Assembly (NCBI GenBank): GCA_963832965.1
Contig: CAWHVW010000003.1
Coordinates: 1,736,001 to 1,800,000 of the forward strand
Source of the DNA: CAWACP01 sp963832965
GTDB taxonomy: Bacteria; Acidobacteriota; Terriglobia; Bryobacterales; Bryobacteraceae
Direction: 5' to 3'
DNA: 64,000 nt
Shown here: positions 16,384-24,014 of the stretch, piece after piece
How the letters are laid out: each line of letters begins with the position of its first letter
How positions within the stretch are numbered: the first letter of the stretch is position 1
Translations under genes and position numbers: made by a program
Notes under the pieces: model-generated
Databases searched by the model: none
Told to the model about the DNA's origin: nothing
The model's input: only the letters and a program-made list of their open reading frames with translations

Positions 16384-17136
16384 CTACCGAACGGTTACAT
16401 TGAGCAGCACCGTCCAATACTGAACGGACTGCAGCGCGAAGCCGATCAGAATGAGGCCAACGCCAAGGACTCCCATGCGTCTTTCGGGCAGATGATCGGC
16501 CATCCATTCAATGAAGGGGGTGCAGGTGCCGACGATCGCCGTGACAAGGCCAATTGCCAGTCCCGCCCTCAAGCCCACTGCGAAGGCGTGTTCCCGCTGC
16601 CCCGCCACCAGGCTGCTGAAGTAGCCGGTAACCGCGTAGCCCACCGCCCGATTCGCCGCCGCTAACAATTGGAAGCGGGTTAAACGTGGCCGGTTAGCGG
16701 GTCTGTAGTCGACCGTCGGCCGAATGCCAATCCGGTAGGCGACAGCCTGTCCCACGGTGCTCAACACACCGAATGTGATGCCAAATGGGGCGCCGAATGA
16801 CCAGGCCGCGCCCAAAGCATAACCGGATCCGCGGATCGCGCTCATCGCCGTGTCCAGCCAGAATCCCGGCTTGGGGCCGTGCCGCGAAGCGCGCGAATAT
16901 TCCCAGGCGAGCGTGATGCCGTGCGCCACACCGCTTGCCACTCCGAAGACGGGTCCCAGGGCAAGGCCGTAGCCGATTCCGAACAACGCCCCGTAGGTGA
17001 CCGCGCGCGTCAGCGTTCGCAGAGGCCCATGCTCGCCACCCAGCAGATCGTACGCGAGATACAACGCGCCGAGCACGTCAAGCGAGCTTCCGATAATGCC
17101 GATCAACGCGATGGTGTGCTTATCCCAAACCATCAT
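16384..17136 (-). CDS. Hypothetical multi-pass membrane protein
   Basis: A protein of 250 residues from ATG 17136 (MMVWDKHTIALIGIIGSSLDVLGALYLAYDLLGG). It has around six glycine- and alanine-rich hydrophobic segments, several containing GIGYGL, GVASGVAHG and GAPFGITFG patterns, and a basic loop (ASRHGPKPGF, RPANRPRLTRF). No catalytic motif is recognisable. It starts two bases after the stop of the metallo-hydrolase gene upstream, so the two form an operon. The longer open frame to 17199 overlaps that gene and is rejected. Its 3' end faces ADOP permease 1 across repeat copy C. Function unknown. Confidence 0.7.
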   Translation of the reverse strand: MMVWDKHTIALIGIIGSSLDVLGALYLAYDLLGGEHGPLRTLTRAVTYGALFGIGYGLALGPVFGVASGVAHGITLAWEYSRASRHGPKPGFWLDTAMSAIRGSGYALGAAWSFGAPFGITFGVLSTVGQAVAYRIGIRPTVDYRPANRPRLTRFQLLAAANRAVGYAVTGYFSSLVAGQREHAFAVGLRAGLAIGLVTAIVGTCTPFIEWMADHLPERRMGVLGVGLILIGFALQSVQYWTVLLNVTVR

Positions 17137-17138
17137 CA

Positions 17139-18197
17139 CTATGACAGCGTAACGGATTGGCCGTTGCCCAGCACCAGAAATGAATCGCGCGGGGCGCACT
17201 CGCTCAGCCTGCGCTTCGGCGTGTCGAGGCCGTCATCCGCTAATTGGAAGGTTCCGTGATGGATCGCTATGCTGGTGCGCGCGCCCAGGATGTCGTGCGC
17301 CCTTACGGCGTCCTGCGGATCCATGTGAATCGGAGACATGAACCAGCGCGGCTCATACGCTCCTATCGGCAACAGCGCCAGACGAGGGGCTCCAAATCTC
17401 TCGCGGATGGTGGCGAAGTGACCGCCGAAACCTGTGTCTCCCGCAAAATAGACCATTCTGTCCGCGGCTTCGATCATATATCCGCACCACAGGGTCCGAT
17501 TCCGATCGAAAATGCCTCGCGCCGAGAAATGCAGCGCCGGGACGCAGTGAATGGTGGCTTGGGCCAGCGGCAGCGATTCCCCCCAGTCCAGTTCGTGAAC
17601 GGGCCCAATGCTCCGGGATCGCAGCAGCCGGGCTACGCCGGCCGGAACGATGAATTGGGATTGGCCCCCATTCGCCAGCCGGCGCAGGGTGGCCAGATCC
17701 AGATGATCGTAATGATTGTGGCTGAGGAGCACGGTATCGATACGGGGAAGATCCTCCCACCGCACCCCCGGCATTCTGCGGCGGCGCGGGCCGATGGACG
17801 CCAGCGGACTGGCCCGCTCCGAAAAGATGGGGTCGGTCAGAATGTGTGAGCCGTCCTGCTGCAGCAGCACCGTGGAATGGTTGATCAGCGTAACCCGCAG
17901 CTCCCTGCCTTCCACGCGGGACGGCGGTTTCGATTGCTCCACGTCCGCAACGAAACGGGGGGATGGCTCCGGCCGGCTAGTGAGCTTCCATCGCAGGACA
18001 TCGAGAAAGCCGCGCGCCTGCGGGGCGTCCGGATTGAAGTAACGCTTTCCGTCAAAGTGCTTCGAAAAAGGCAATGCCCCGTCGCCCTGCTGCACGAATC
18101 TTACTCGCTGCGCCTGTGCCAGGATGATCCGGGTTCGCAAACCGCCATAAATAACCGCCAAGGCGCGCTGCCAGGTAACGCCGCGGCGTGCTTGCAA
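17139..18197 (-). CDS. Metallo-beta-lactamase-fold hydrolase (UlaG/NAPE-PLD-like)
   Basis: Up to 352 residues. The metallo-beta-lactamase fold is shown by SHNHYDHLD (the HXHXDH zinc motif), TLINHSTVLLQQDGSHILTDPIFSERASP upstream of it, AGDTGFGGHF, LLPIGAYEPRWFM and the final IAIHHGTF histidine. The sequence KHFDGKRYFNP near the N-terminus followed by an LRWKLTSRP segment is characteristic of the N-acyl-phosphatidylethanolamine phospholipase D-like branch, so a phospholipid or related phosphodiester substrate is plausible but unproven. The first codon of the open frame is TTG 18197; the true start may lie some 20-30 residues further in. No signal peptide. Coupled to the membrane protein gene downstream. 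Confidence 0.82.
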   Translation of the reverse strand: MQARRGVTWQRALAVIYGGLRTRIILAQAQRVRFVQQGDGALPFSKHFDGKRYFNPDAPQARGFLDVLRWKLTSRPEPSPRFVADVEQSKPPSRVEGRELRVTLINHSTVLLQQDGSHILTDPIFSERASPLASIGPRRRRMPGVRWEDLPRIDTVLLSHNHYDHLDLATLRRLANGGQSQFIVPAGVARLLRSRSIGPVHELDWGESLPLAQATIHCVPALHFSARGIFDRNRTLWCGYMIEAADRMVYFAGDTGFGGHFATIRERFGAPRLALLPIGAYEPRWFMSPIHMDPQDAVRAHDILGARTSIAIHHGTFQLADDGLDTPKRRLSECAPRDSFLVLGNGQSVTLS

Positions 18198-18202
18198 TGA
18201 CT

Positions 18203-18285
18203 TCCCGAACCGCGACGGTGACGGAGCGGAGTCCGAAAGGACTCACCGTGCAGCCGGTGTCGCATAGGTTTCCGCAAGCCTCTAT
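18203..18285 (+). repeat. Hairpin repeat copy D within a run of stem-loops
   Basis: The core at 18210-18229 (GTGA loop form) is followed by AGTCC-GAAA-GGACT (18230-18243, perfect stem with a GNRA loop), CACCG/CGGTG (18244-18259) and AGGTTT/AAGCCT (stem with one G-T pair) ending near 18280. Alternatively ACGGTGA 18215-18221 pairs with TCACCGT 18243-18249, enclosing the GAAA hairpin. It lies in the 156-bp divergent gap between the metallo-hydrolase and ADOP permease 2. The remaining 18286-18353 shows no clear feature. Confidence 0.7.
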
Positions 18286-18353
18286 CCAGAGTAATTCACA
18301 GCGCGTTAGCTCGCCGTAAGTAACGTCGCGGCCGCAAACGCCGTCGTTCGTTC

Positions 18354-20738
18354 ATGTTCATCCGCGCCCTGGCGAAACAGCCGTCGGTCACCATCGCCGC
18401 GGTGTTGACGGTGGCCCTGGGCATCGGCGCCAATTCGGCCATCTTCAGCGTCGTGCATGCCGTTCTGCTGAACCCCCTGCCGTTCCGCCAGCCGGATCGC
18501 CTGGTGTACGTCTGGCAGACCCATCCGACGCTCGGCAATGTTCCGGTTACGTATCCCGACTATCTCGACTGGCGCGGAGCGCGAAGCTTCCAGAACCTCG
18601 CCGCCTATACCTTCGAGGCCATGAACAAAGCCACTCTGCAGGGCGAAGGCGAACCCGAACAGCTACAAGCCACCATGGCCTCCCACCAGTTATTCCCCAT
18701 GATGGGGATCGAACTGGTCGAGGGGCGCGGCATCTCGGCGGACGAGGAGCGCGGAAAACAGCGCGTCGCGGTCATCAGCGAATCGCTCTGGCGGCGAAGG
18801 TTCGGCGCATCCCCGCGCACGGTGGGCCGCACCATCCGCCTCGACCACGAGGACTTTACCGTGATCGGCGTTGTCCGGCAGCAGAAGGCATTTCCGGTTT
18901 GGGCGGGCTTGTGGATTCCGTTTTCGCTGATCGAGCCCGGTCTCCAGCAGACGCGGCGCTTCCATCCGCTGGAAGTGGTCGGCCGCCTGCGCGATGGCGT
19001 CACCATGGAGCAGGCTCAGGCGGAGATGACCGCTATCGCCGCGAATCTGGCCGGCCAGCATCCCGCCACCGATCACAACGTCGGCGCTCACGTCGTCCCG
19101 CTGCTGGCGCAGGTTACTTCATCCGTTCGGCCCGCGCTGCTGATTGTCTGGATGGCGGTTGGCCTGGTCCTGCTGGTAGCGTGCGTAAATGTGGCGCATT
19201 TGCTGCTCGCCCGTACCATGTCGCGCCAGCGGGAACTGGCCATCCGGGCGGCGCTCGGCGCATCGTCGCTCGATCTGTTCCGTATGTTGGGCGGCGAATG
19301 TCTGGTGCTCATAGGGTGCGGAGGACTTCTCGGGGCCGCCGTAGCCGGTGGGCTGGTGGCCGCTCTGAAGAACATGGCCGCCAGCTATATCCCGCGCATG
19401 GATGAAGTGTCCTTTGACGCCGGCGTCGCCCTGTACACGTTGGCGGCGATGGCCCTTTGTGCTGGCGTGGTCGCGCTGCCGGGTTTGTGGAAAGTGCTGC
19501 GTACCGACCTCGGCCAGACCATAAAGCAAAGCGACACCCAGCTATTCTCAGGCCGGGCTGGGCGCCTCGGACCGGTCATGATGGCGGCGGAAATCGCGCT
19601 GGCCTTCATCGTCGTATCCGGAGCGGCACTCCTGACACGGAGTTTCGCATCCCTCCGCCATGTCGATCCCGGATTCCGATCCGGCAATGTCCTTGCAATG
19701 GATGTCAGCGTCTCCGCTCAGAACGGCTGGCCGCTCGCCGGCGTTTTGTTCAACGATCGGCTTGCTCCCGCGCTCCGCGGTCTTCCCGGCGTTTCCTCTG
19801 TCGCCGTGGCCAACATGGCGCCGTTGAGCCTGGACCGTACTGAGATGAGCCGCTTCGCTTCACGGTTCGGCATCCAGGGGCGAACTTTCGCTCCTGGCTC
19901 GTACCCTGTCGCTCAGCTCCGTTGGGTCAGTTCGGATTATTTCGCGACGCTGGGCATACCGCTGCTCCGCGGCCGCCTGCTCGATGCCAATGATCACAAT
20001 CAGCCCCGCTTTCTGGTCAACGAAACTCTCGCGCGTCAGTATTTCCCAGGGGAAGACGCCACTGGCCGGAAGCTGCTCATGAATGTCGACACGCCCGACG
20101 TGAACCCGGTGGAAATCGTGGGCGTCGTCGGCAACGCGCGCGATCTTTCGCTCGACCTCGATCCTCAGCCCACGCTCTACCTCATCGACACCGGTCCGGG
20201 CATGGCGCTGCTGATTCGCTCCACGGGCGATCCAAAGCTGCTCGCCCCGGCCGTTGCCCGGATCGTCCGTCAGGTGGCCCCGGATGCGCCGATCACGCTT
20301 GTGGAGCCCCTGGAAGCTCTGGTCGATCGATCTCTGGCGCGCTATCGGTTCGCCTTCCTCTTGATGGCGGGGTTCGCCGCGCTGGCCGCCGCCCTCGCGG
20401 CAATTGGAATCTATGGTGTCATCGGCTATGCGGTGGGTCGGCGGACGCGCGAGTTCGGCGTTCGCACTGCCGTGGGGGCCACTCCGTTGCGTCTGCTGCG
20501 GCTCGTTCTTGGTGAGGGCCTGGCCGTTGCCATTGCTGGCGTGGCCATGGGAGGATTGCTCTTCTCGCTGATTGTCGCGAAGCTGTTCCGCAACATCCTG
20601 TTTCACGTGAAGCCCGCCGACCCCGCCATGCTCGCAACCAGCGCGGTAGCCGTCGTGCTGATCGCGTTTCTGGCGATGGCGCTGCCGGCCCGCCGGGCGT
20701 CTCGTGTCGACCCCTGCGCGTCGCTCAGAGCGGACTGA
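18354..20738 (+). CDS. ADOP-family FtsX/MacB-like permease (short N-terminus)
   Basis: A 794-residue member of the same permease family. It starts MFIRALAKQPSVTIAAVLTVALGIGANSAIFSVVHAVLLNPLPF, so the first span is complete, but the usual preceding LXXDLRYAXRXL amphipathic stretch is missing; an in-frame TAA 33 bp upstream rules out a longer start. The rest is canonical: periplasmic domain, spans around 260-400 (LLIVWMAVGLVLLVACVNVAHLLLA), span near 405, second periplasmic domain, and final spans (FLLMAGFAALAAALAAIGIYGVIGYAV) ending ARRASRVDPCASLRAD. Upstream lies the stem-loop-rich region with repeat copy D; downstream it converges on the outer-membrane protein gene with a 7-bp gap. Confidence 0.9.
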   Translation: MFIRALAKQPSVTIAAVLTVALGIGANSAIFSVVHAVLLNPLPFRQPDRLVYVWQTHPTLGNVPVTYPDYLDWRGARSFQNLAAYTFEAMNKATLQGEGEPEQLQATMASHQLFPMMGIELVEGRGISADEERGKQRVAVISESLWRRRFGASPRTVGRTIRLDHEDFTVIGVVRQQKAFPVWAGLWIPFSLIEPGLQQTRRFHPLEVVGRLRDGVTMEQAQAEMTAIAANLAGQHPATDHNVGAHVVPLLAQVTSSVRPALLIVWMAVGLVLLVACVNVAHLLLARTMSRQRELAIRAALGASSLDLFRMLGGECLVLIGCGGLLGAAVAGGLVAALKNMAASYIPRMDEVSFDAGVALYTLAAMALCAGVVALPGLWKVLRTDLGQTIKQSDTQLFSGRAGRLGPVMMAAEIALAFIVVSGAALLTRSFASLRHVDPGFRSGNVLAMDVSVSAQNGWPLAGVLFNDRLAPALRGLPGVSSVAVANMAPLSLDRTEMSRFASRFGIQGRTFAPGSYPVAQLRWVSSDYFATLGIPLLRGRLLDANDHNQPRFLVNETLARQYFPGEDATGRKLLMNVDTPDVNPVEIVGVVGNARDLSLDLDPQPTLYLIDTGPGMALLIRSTGDPKLLAPAVARIVRQVAPDAPITLVEPLEALVDRSLARYRFAFLLMAGFAALAAALAAIGIYGVIGYAVGRRTREFGVRTAVGATPLRLLRLVLGEGLAVAIAGVAMGGLLFSLIVAKLFRNILFHVKPADPAMLATSAVAVVLIAFLAMALPARRASRVDPCASLRAD

Positions 20739-20745
20739 TCCGTCG

Positions 20746-21669
20746 TTACTCCTGCTGACGGTTCAAGTAATATCGCACGCCCGCGTAGGGTCCGGAAATC
20801 GTTTCCAGAAAATACTCGTCCGATTGCGGAGAGGTCTTGAAGTGGAAGGCCTTCGCGCCCGCCAGAAACTCGATTTTGCCGAATCGAAACGCCAGAGAAC
20901 CCTCCGCCTCCCAGATGTCGGCATGATGCGGTATGGCGAATCCGTCGGCCTTCAATTCATAACGGAGGTGCCGGAAGGGAGCCTGCTCCAGTTCCCCGCC
21001 CAGCGTGGGAAGAAAGACGTTGTGGCCTTCGGTGGCGTAGTTTGTGATCACGTTCCCGGAGGAGTCGGTAGTCACCGGCGCGTAGGGAGCGTTGATGTTG
21101 GTTGCAAAAGAGAGCCACTGCATCTCCCACAGCGTCTTAACCCGGATCTTGTGTTGGCCTGCGGGGATGCGGTACGTGAGGAAGTCCCAGGATGCCTTCA
21201 TGTCGTTAAGAATATATGTGGTAGACAGGAAGTCGCCCGCGTTGAACTCCGTCCCCAGCAGGGTGAGATTGGTGTCTGTGGTAGTGGTTCCCCTGCCCTG
21301 CACTCGAAAATAGGAGATACGGACGGTGCTCTGCGCGCCGGCCGGAATGCTCAGGATAATGCCCGGAGAATTCTTGATGATGCCTGGATAGTCGAGATCT
21401 GCGTTCGAATAGCTGGACTGCGCGCCTCCCCTCATGGTCGGCGTAACCGGCAGGAACGTCGTGAACCAGTAGAACGGTTCTATGGAAATTCCACCGTCCT
21501 CAATTGTGTACGGCGCTTTAGGCGGCGCTGGCTGCGCTGGCGGAGCAGCGGGAGTCGTCTCAGTCGGCGTTGTCGAGGTAACTCCTTCCTGCTGTTGCGC
21601 ATACGCACAGGCCATGGCTGCCACCAGCAGCGGCGCACAAAGAACGCGGGGACGAGACATTACTGTCAT
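20746..21669 (-). CDS. Exported protein, probable outer-membrane beta-barrel
   Basis: A 307-residue protein with a clear signal peptide (basic start, hydrophobic core LLVAAMACAYA, probable cleavage before QQQEG). A Thr/Pro/Ala-rich linker at about 30-52 follows (TSTTPTETTPAAPPAQPAPP). The remaining 250 residues show alternating aromatic/polar strands (VRISYFRVQGRGTTTT, LRYELKADGFAIPH, LAFRFGKIEFLAGAKAFHF) ending in YAGVRYYLNRQQE, the look of an outer-membrane barrel with a C-terminal aromatic strand. No specific family is recognised. Its promoter region is shared with the divergent TPR gene and contains a 16-bp dyad. Confidence 0.65.
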   Translation of the reverse strand: MTVMSRPRVLCAPLLVAAMACAYAQQQEGVTSTTPTETTPAAPPAQPAPPKAPYTIEDGGISIEPFYWFTTFLPVTPTMRGGAQSSYSNADLDYPGIIKNSPGIILSIPAGAQSTVRISYFRVQGRGTTTTDTNLTLLGTEFNAGDFLSTTYILNDMKASWDFLTYRIPAGQHKIRVKTLWEMQWLSFATNINAPYAPVTTDSSGNVITNYATEGHNVFLPTLGGELEQAPFRHLRYELKADGFAIPHHADIWEAEGSLAFRFGKIEFLAGAKAFHFKTSPQSDEYFLETISGPYAGVRYYLNRQQE

Positions 21670-21759
21670 GATTACACGTTGACGCGCGGTGCCGCCAGCG
21701 GGTTCAACACTTTTGTCGCTTACATGAATTTACACGTTCTTGACGTTTCTATACATTCA

Positions 21760-21775
21760 AGCGGATACATCCGCT
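21760..21775. promoter_or_regulatory. Dyad AGCGGATACATCCGCT, possible operator
   Basis: Arms AGCGGAT and ATCCGCT are perfect complements with two bases between. It sits 91 bp upstream of one divergent gene and about 100 bp from the other, near TTGACG (21740-21745) that could be a -35 box. No known regulator motif is matched. Otherwise 21670-21877 holds only promoter-type sequence. Confidence 0.4.
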
Positions 21776-21877
21776 CACCTTGAACCGTCCAAGCCCAATA
21801 GGGTGCAAGGGTGTCGTTGGAGGCGGCGGCCTGTGTCGTCGCGCCCCTCTTGCCGGCTTCCGTTTCGCTTCTAACGC

Positions 21878-22984
21878 ATGGGTCGAGCTTTCCGTCTCGT
21901 TGTCTGCTTACTTTCGGGCATCGTTCTGTTGTACGTCCCGGGGCATGCGGCGACGTTCGAGGAGGTTGCCGCGGAAGCGGACGCGGCGCGCGTTGCGCAC
22001 AACGTCCCCGGTGCCGTCGAACTGTATCGGAGCGCCGTCGAACTCCGTCCGGATTGGCAGGCCGGATGGTGGTCTCTTGGAACTTTGCTCTACGGTTCGA
22101 AGCAGTACGCAGATGCCCGGGACGCGATCCTGCACCTCACCGGACTGAACCCGGGCGCCGGGCCGGCATGGGGCCTGTTGGGGCTGTGTGAAAGCGAGAC
22201 CGGGGACTATGCCGCCGCGCTCGAGCACATCCAGAAAGGTCTGTCGCTCAACGCCGCGAGCCAGCCGGGCCTGGGGGATGCGCTGACGTCGCGCGAGGCC
22301 ATGCTGCTGACGCGAAACGGCCAATTCGTCAAAGCGTTCGATGAGTATAGTCAGTTCATTCGGGCGGGTGCTCCGAGCGAGTCTTTAGTCACCGCTCTAG
22401 GGCTGGCCGCGCTGCACCGGCCGCTTCTGCCGAGCGAGATTCCCGCCGGACAGCAGGACTTGATCGATCAAGCCGGTCGGGCGTCCGTTGCCATGATTTC
22501 CGGCAGCGCACAGTCTGCCGAAGCCAGTCTGAGGCAGCTGGCAGCGGCATTCCCTTCCGAGCCCGGCGTCCACTACTTATATGCGTCCTGGCTGATCAAG
22601 ACCAATGAGCAGCTTGCCACTGACGAGCTGAACCGCGAACTGAGCATCGCTCCCGGCAACGCGGACGCTCATCAAATGCTCGCGTGGATATTGCTGATGC
22701 ACGGCAATGATGCTTCTGCGCTCCTGCAGGCGGAAAAGGCGGTCGAAGCTGAGCCGGATTCCTCCGTGGCGCAATTGGTGCTGGGGCGCGCGCTGGCGGA
22801 CACCGGTCACCTTCAGGACGGGCTCAAACACATTGAGAAGTCCGCGAGTTTAGATCCGCACAACCTGGAAATCCTGATCTCGCTCGCCTCTGCCTACGGG
22901 CAGGCCGGCCTTTATAAGGACGCCATGGACGAACGGCGGGAGGCACTGAGATTGAAGGAGGCAGCGCACGGCGAGAGGAATTAA
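21878..22984 (+). CDS. Periplasmic TPR-repeat protein paired with a multiheme cytochrome
   Basis: A 368-residue exported protein. A signal peptide (RLVVCLLSGIVLLYVPGHA) is followed by roughly seven tetratricopeptide helices pairs: AAEADAARVAHNVPGAVELYRSAVELRPDWQAGWWSLGTLLYG, then AWGLLGLCESETGDYAAALEHIQKGLSL and others, ending with DGLKHIEKSASLDPHNLEILISLASAYGQAGLYKDAMDERREAL. TPR proteins scaffold partner proteins; its stop is only 13 bp before the start of the heptaheme cytochrome gene, so this cytochrome is the obvious partner. No cysteine-heme motif of its own. Confidence 0.85.
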   Translation: MGRAFRLVVCLLSGIVLLYVPGHAATFEEVAAEADAARVAHNVPGAVELYRSAVELRPDWQAGWWSLGTLLYGSKQYADARDAILHLTGLNPGAGPAWGLLGLCESETGDYAAALEHIQKGLSLNAASQPGLGDALTSREAMLLTRNGQFVKAFDEYSQFIRAGAPSESLVTALGLAALHRPLLPSEIPAGQQDLIDQAGRASVAMISGSAQSAEASLRQLAAAFPSEPGVHYLYASWLIKTNEQLATDELNRELSIAPGNADAHQMLAWILLMHGNDASALLQAEKAVEAEPDSSVAQLVLGRALADTGHLQDGLKHIEKSASLDPHNLEILISLASAYGQAGLYKDAMDERREALRLKEAAHGERN

Positions 22985-22997
22985 CGTCCTGACGTCC

Positions 22998-24014
22998 GTG
23001 TTCCTCTCGGTCTGGTGTCTCACGGCAGTCGCCGGTTCGCCCCTGGAGAGCCAGACCCAGTGCGCGGCGTGTCACCCCGCCCAGGCGAAATTGCAGCCGG
23101 CAACGTCGATGGCGCACGCACTGCTCATCGGCGCCACTCCATTGATATTGCACGGCCACGAGGAGTTGTCGTACCGCCGAGGCGCCTATTCTTATACGGT
23201 TCAGCGCCAGGGAAATGACATCGTGTACAGCGTCACCGACGGACTGGGCACGCTCTCGGTGCCCATCCAATGGACCATGGGCGCTCATGCCAATACCTTC
23301 GTCCTCGAATACGACGGTCAGCTCTATGAGAGTCTGGCGTCATACTATCCGGCCATCGACGGCCTCGACGTAACCACGGGCGACGACGGGATCAGGCCGC
23401 ACACGCTGCTGCAGGCGCTCGGTCGAAAGCTGGACAACAAAGAGTCGCAACGGTGTTTTGATTGTCATGCCACCGGCGCCGTCTCCGGGGGAAGTCTTCA
23501 CCTGGATGCAGTGACCCCAGGAGTTCAATGCGAGCATTGCCACACGGGTGCGAGCCGCCACCAGGAAGCAATTACGCACGGCGATGCGAAGGTGATGCCG
23601 CCGAAGCTGGGAAGCCTCTCGCCGCTGCAGATCTCCAAGTTATGCGGCCAATGTCACCGCACCTGGGAAGAAGTCATGCGCGGGCCGTTGTGGGGTCCGT
23701 TCGATGTACGCTTTCAGCCGTATCGTCTGGCCAATAGCAAGTGCTTCGACGGCGCGGATCCGCGGATCAGTTGCGTTGCCTGCCACGATCCGCATCACGA
23801 AGTTGTCCGGGGCGCGGCCAGTTACGATGCCAAATGCGTCGCCTGCCATGGAACCAGCGCTCATCCCGCTTCGGCAACCATAAAGTCCTGTCCCGTTGCC
23901 ACCACCGGTTGCGTGACCTGTCACATGCCCAGGGTGGACGTGCCGGGCTTGCACCAGCCGTTCACGGATCACCAGATCCGCATCGTTCGCGCGAACGATA
24001 AATTCCCGGACTAG
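22998..24014 (+). CDS. Exported heptaheme c-type cytochrome
   Basis: A 338-residue periplasmic electron-transfer protein with seven CXXCH heme-binding motifs, in order CAACH (22-26), CFDCH, CEHCH, CGQCH, CVACH, CVACH and CVTCH. Additional histidines (HGHEEL, HDPHHEVV, HQPFTDHQ) could be distal ligands. Between the first and second heme lies a beta-rich stretch of roughly 120 residues without cysteines. The N-terminus (GTG 22998, VFLSVWCLTAVAG) acts as a signal peptide; a slightly earlier non-ATG start cannot be excluded. It follows the TPR gene in the same direction and overlaps the convergent kinase gene by 4 bp. The substrate is unknown; the overall plan recalls cytochrome c554/nitrite-reductase-type multiheme proteins but does not identify one. 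Confidence 0.88.
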   Translation: MFLSVWCLTAVAGSPLESQTQCAACHPAQAKLQPATSMAHALLIGATPLILHGHEELSYRRGAYSYTVQRQGNDIVYSVTDGLGTLSVPIQWTMGAHANTFVLEYDGQLYESLASYYPAIDGLDVTTGDDGIRPHTLLQALGRKLDNKESQRCFDCHATGAVSGGSLHLDAVTPGVQCEHCHTGASRHQEAITHGDAKVMPPKLGSLSPLQISKLCGQCHRTWEEVMRGPLWGPFDVRFQPYRLANSKCFDGADPRISCVACHDPHHEVVRGAASYDAKCVACHGTSAHPASATIKSCPVATTGCVTCHMPRVDVPGLHQPFTDHQIRIVRANDKFPD

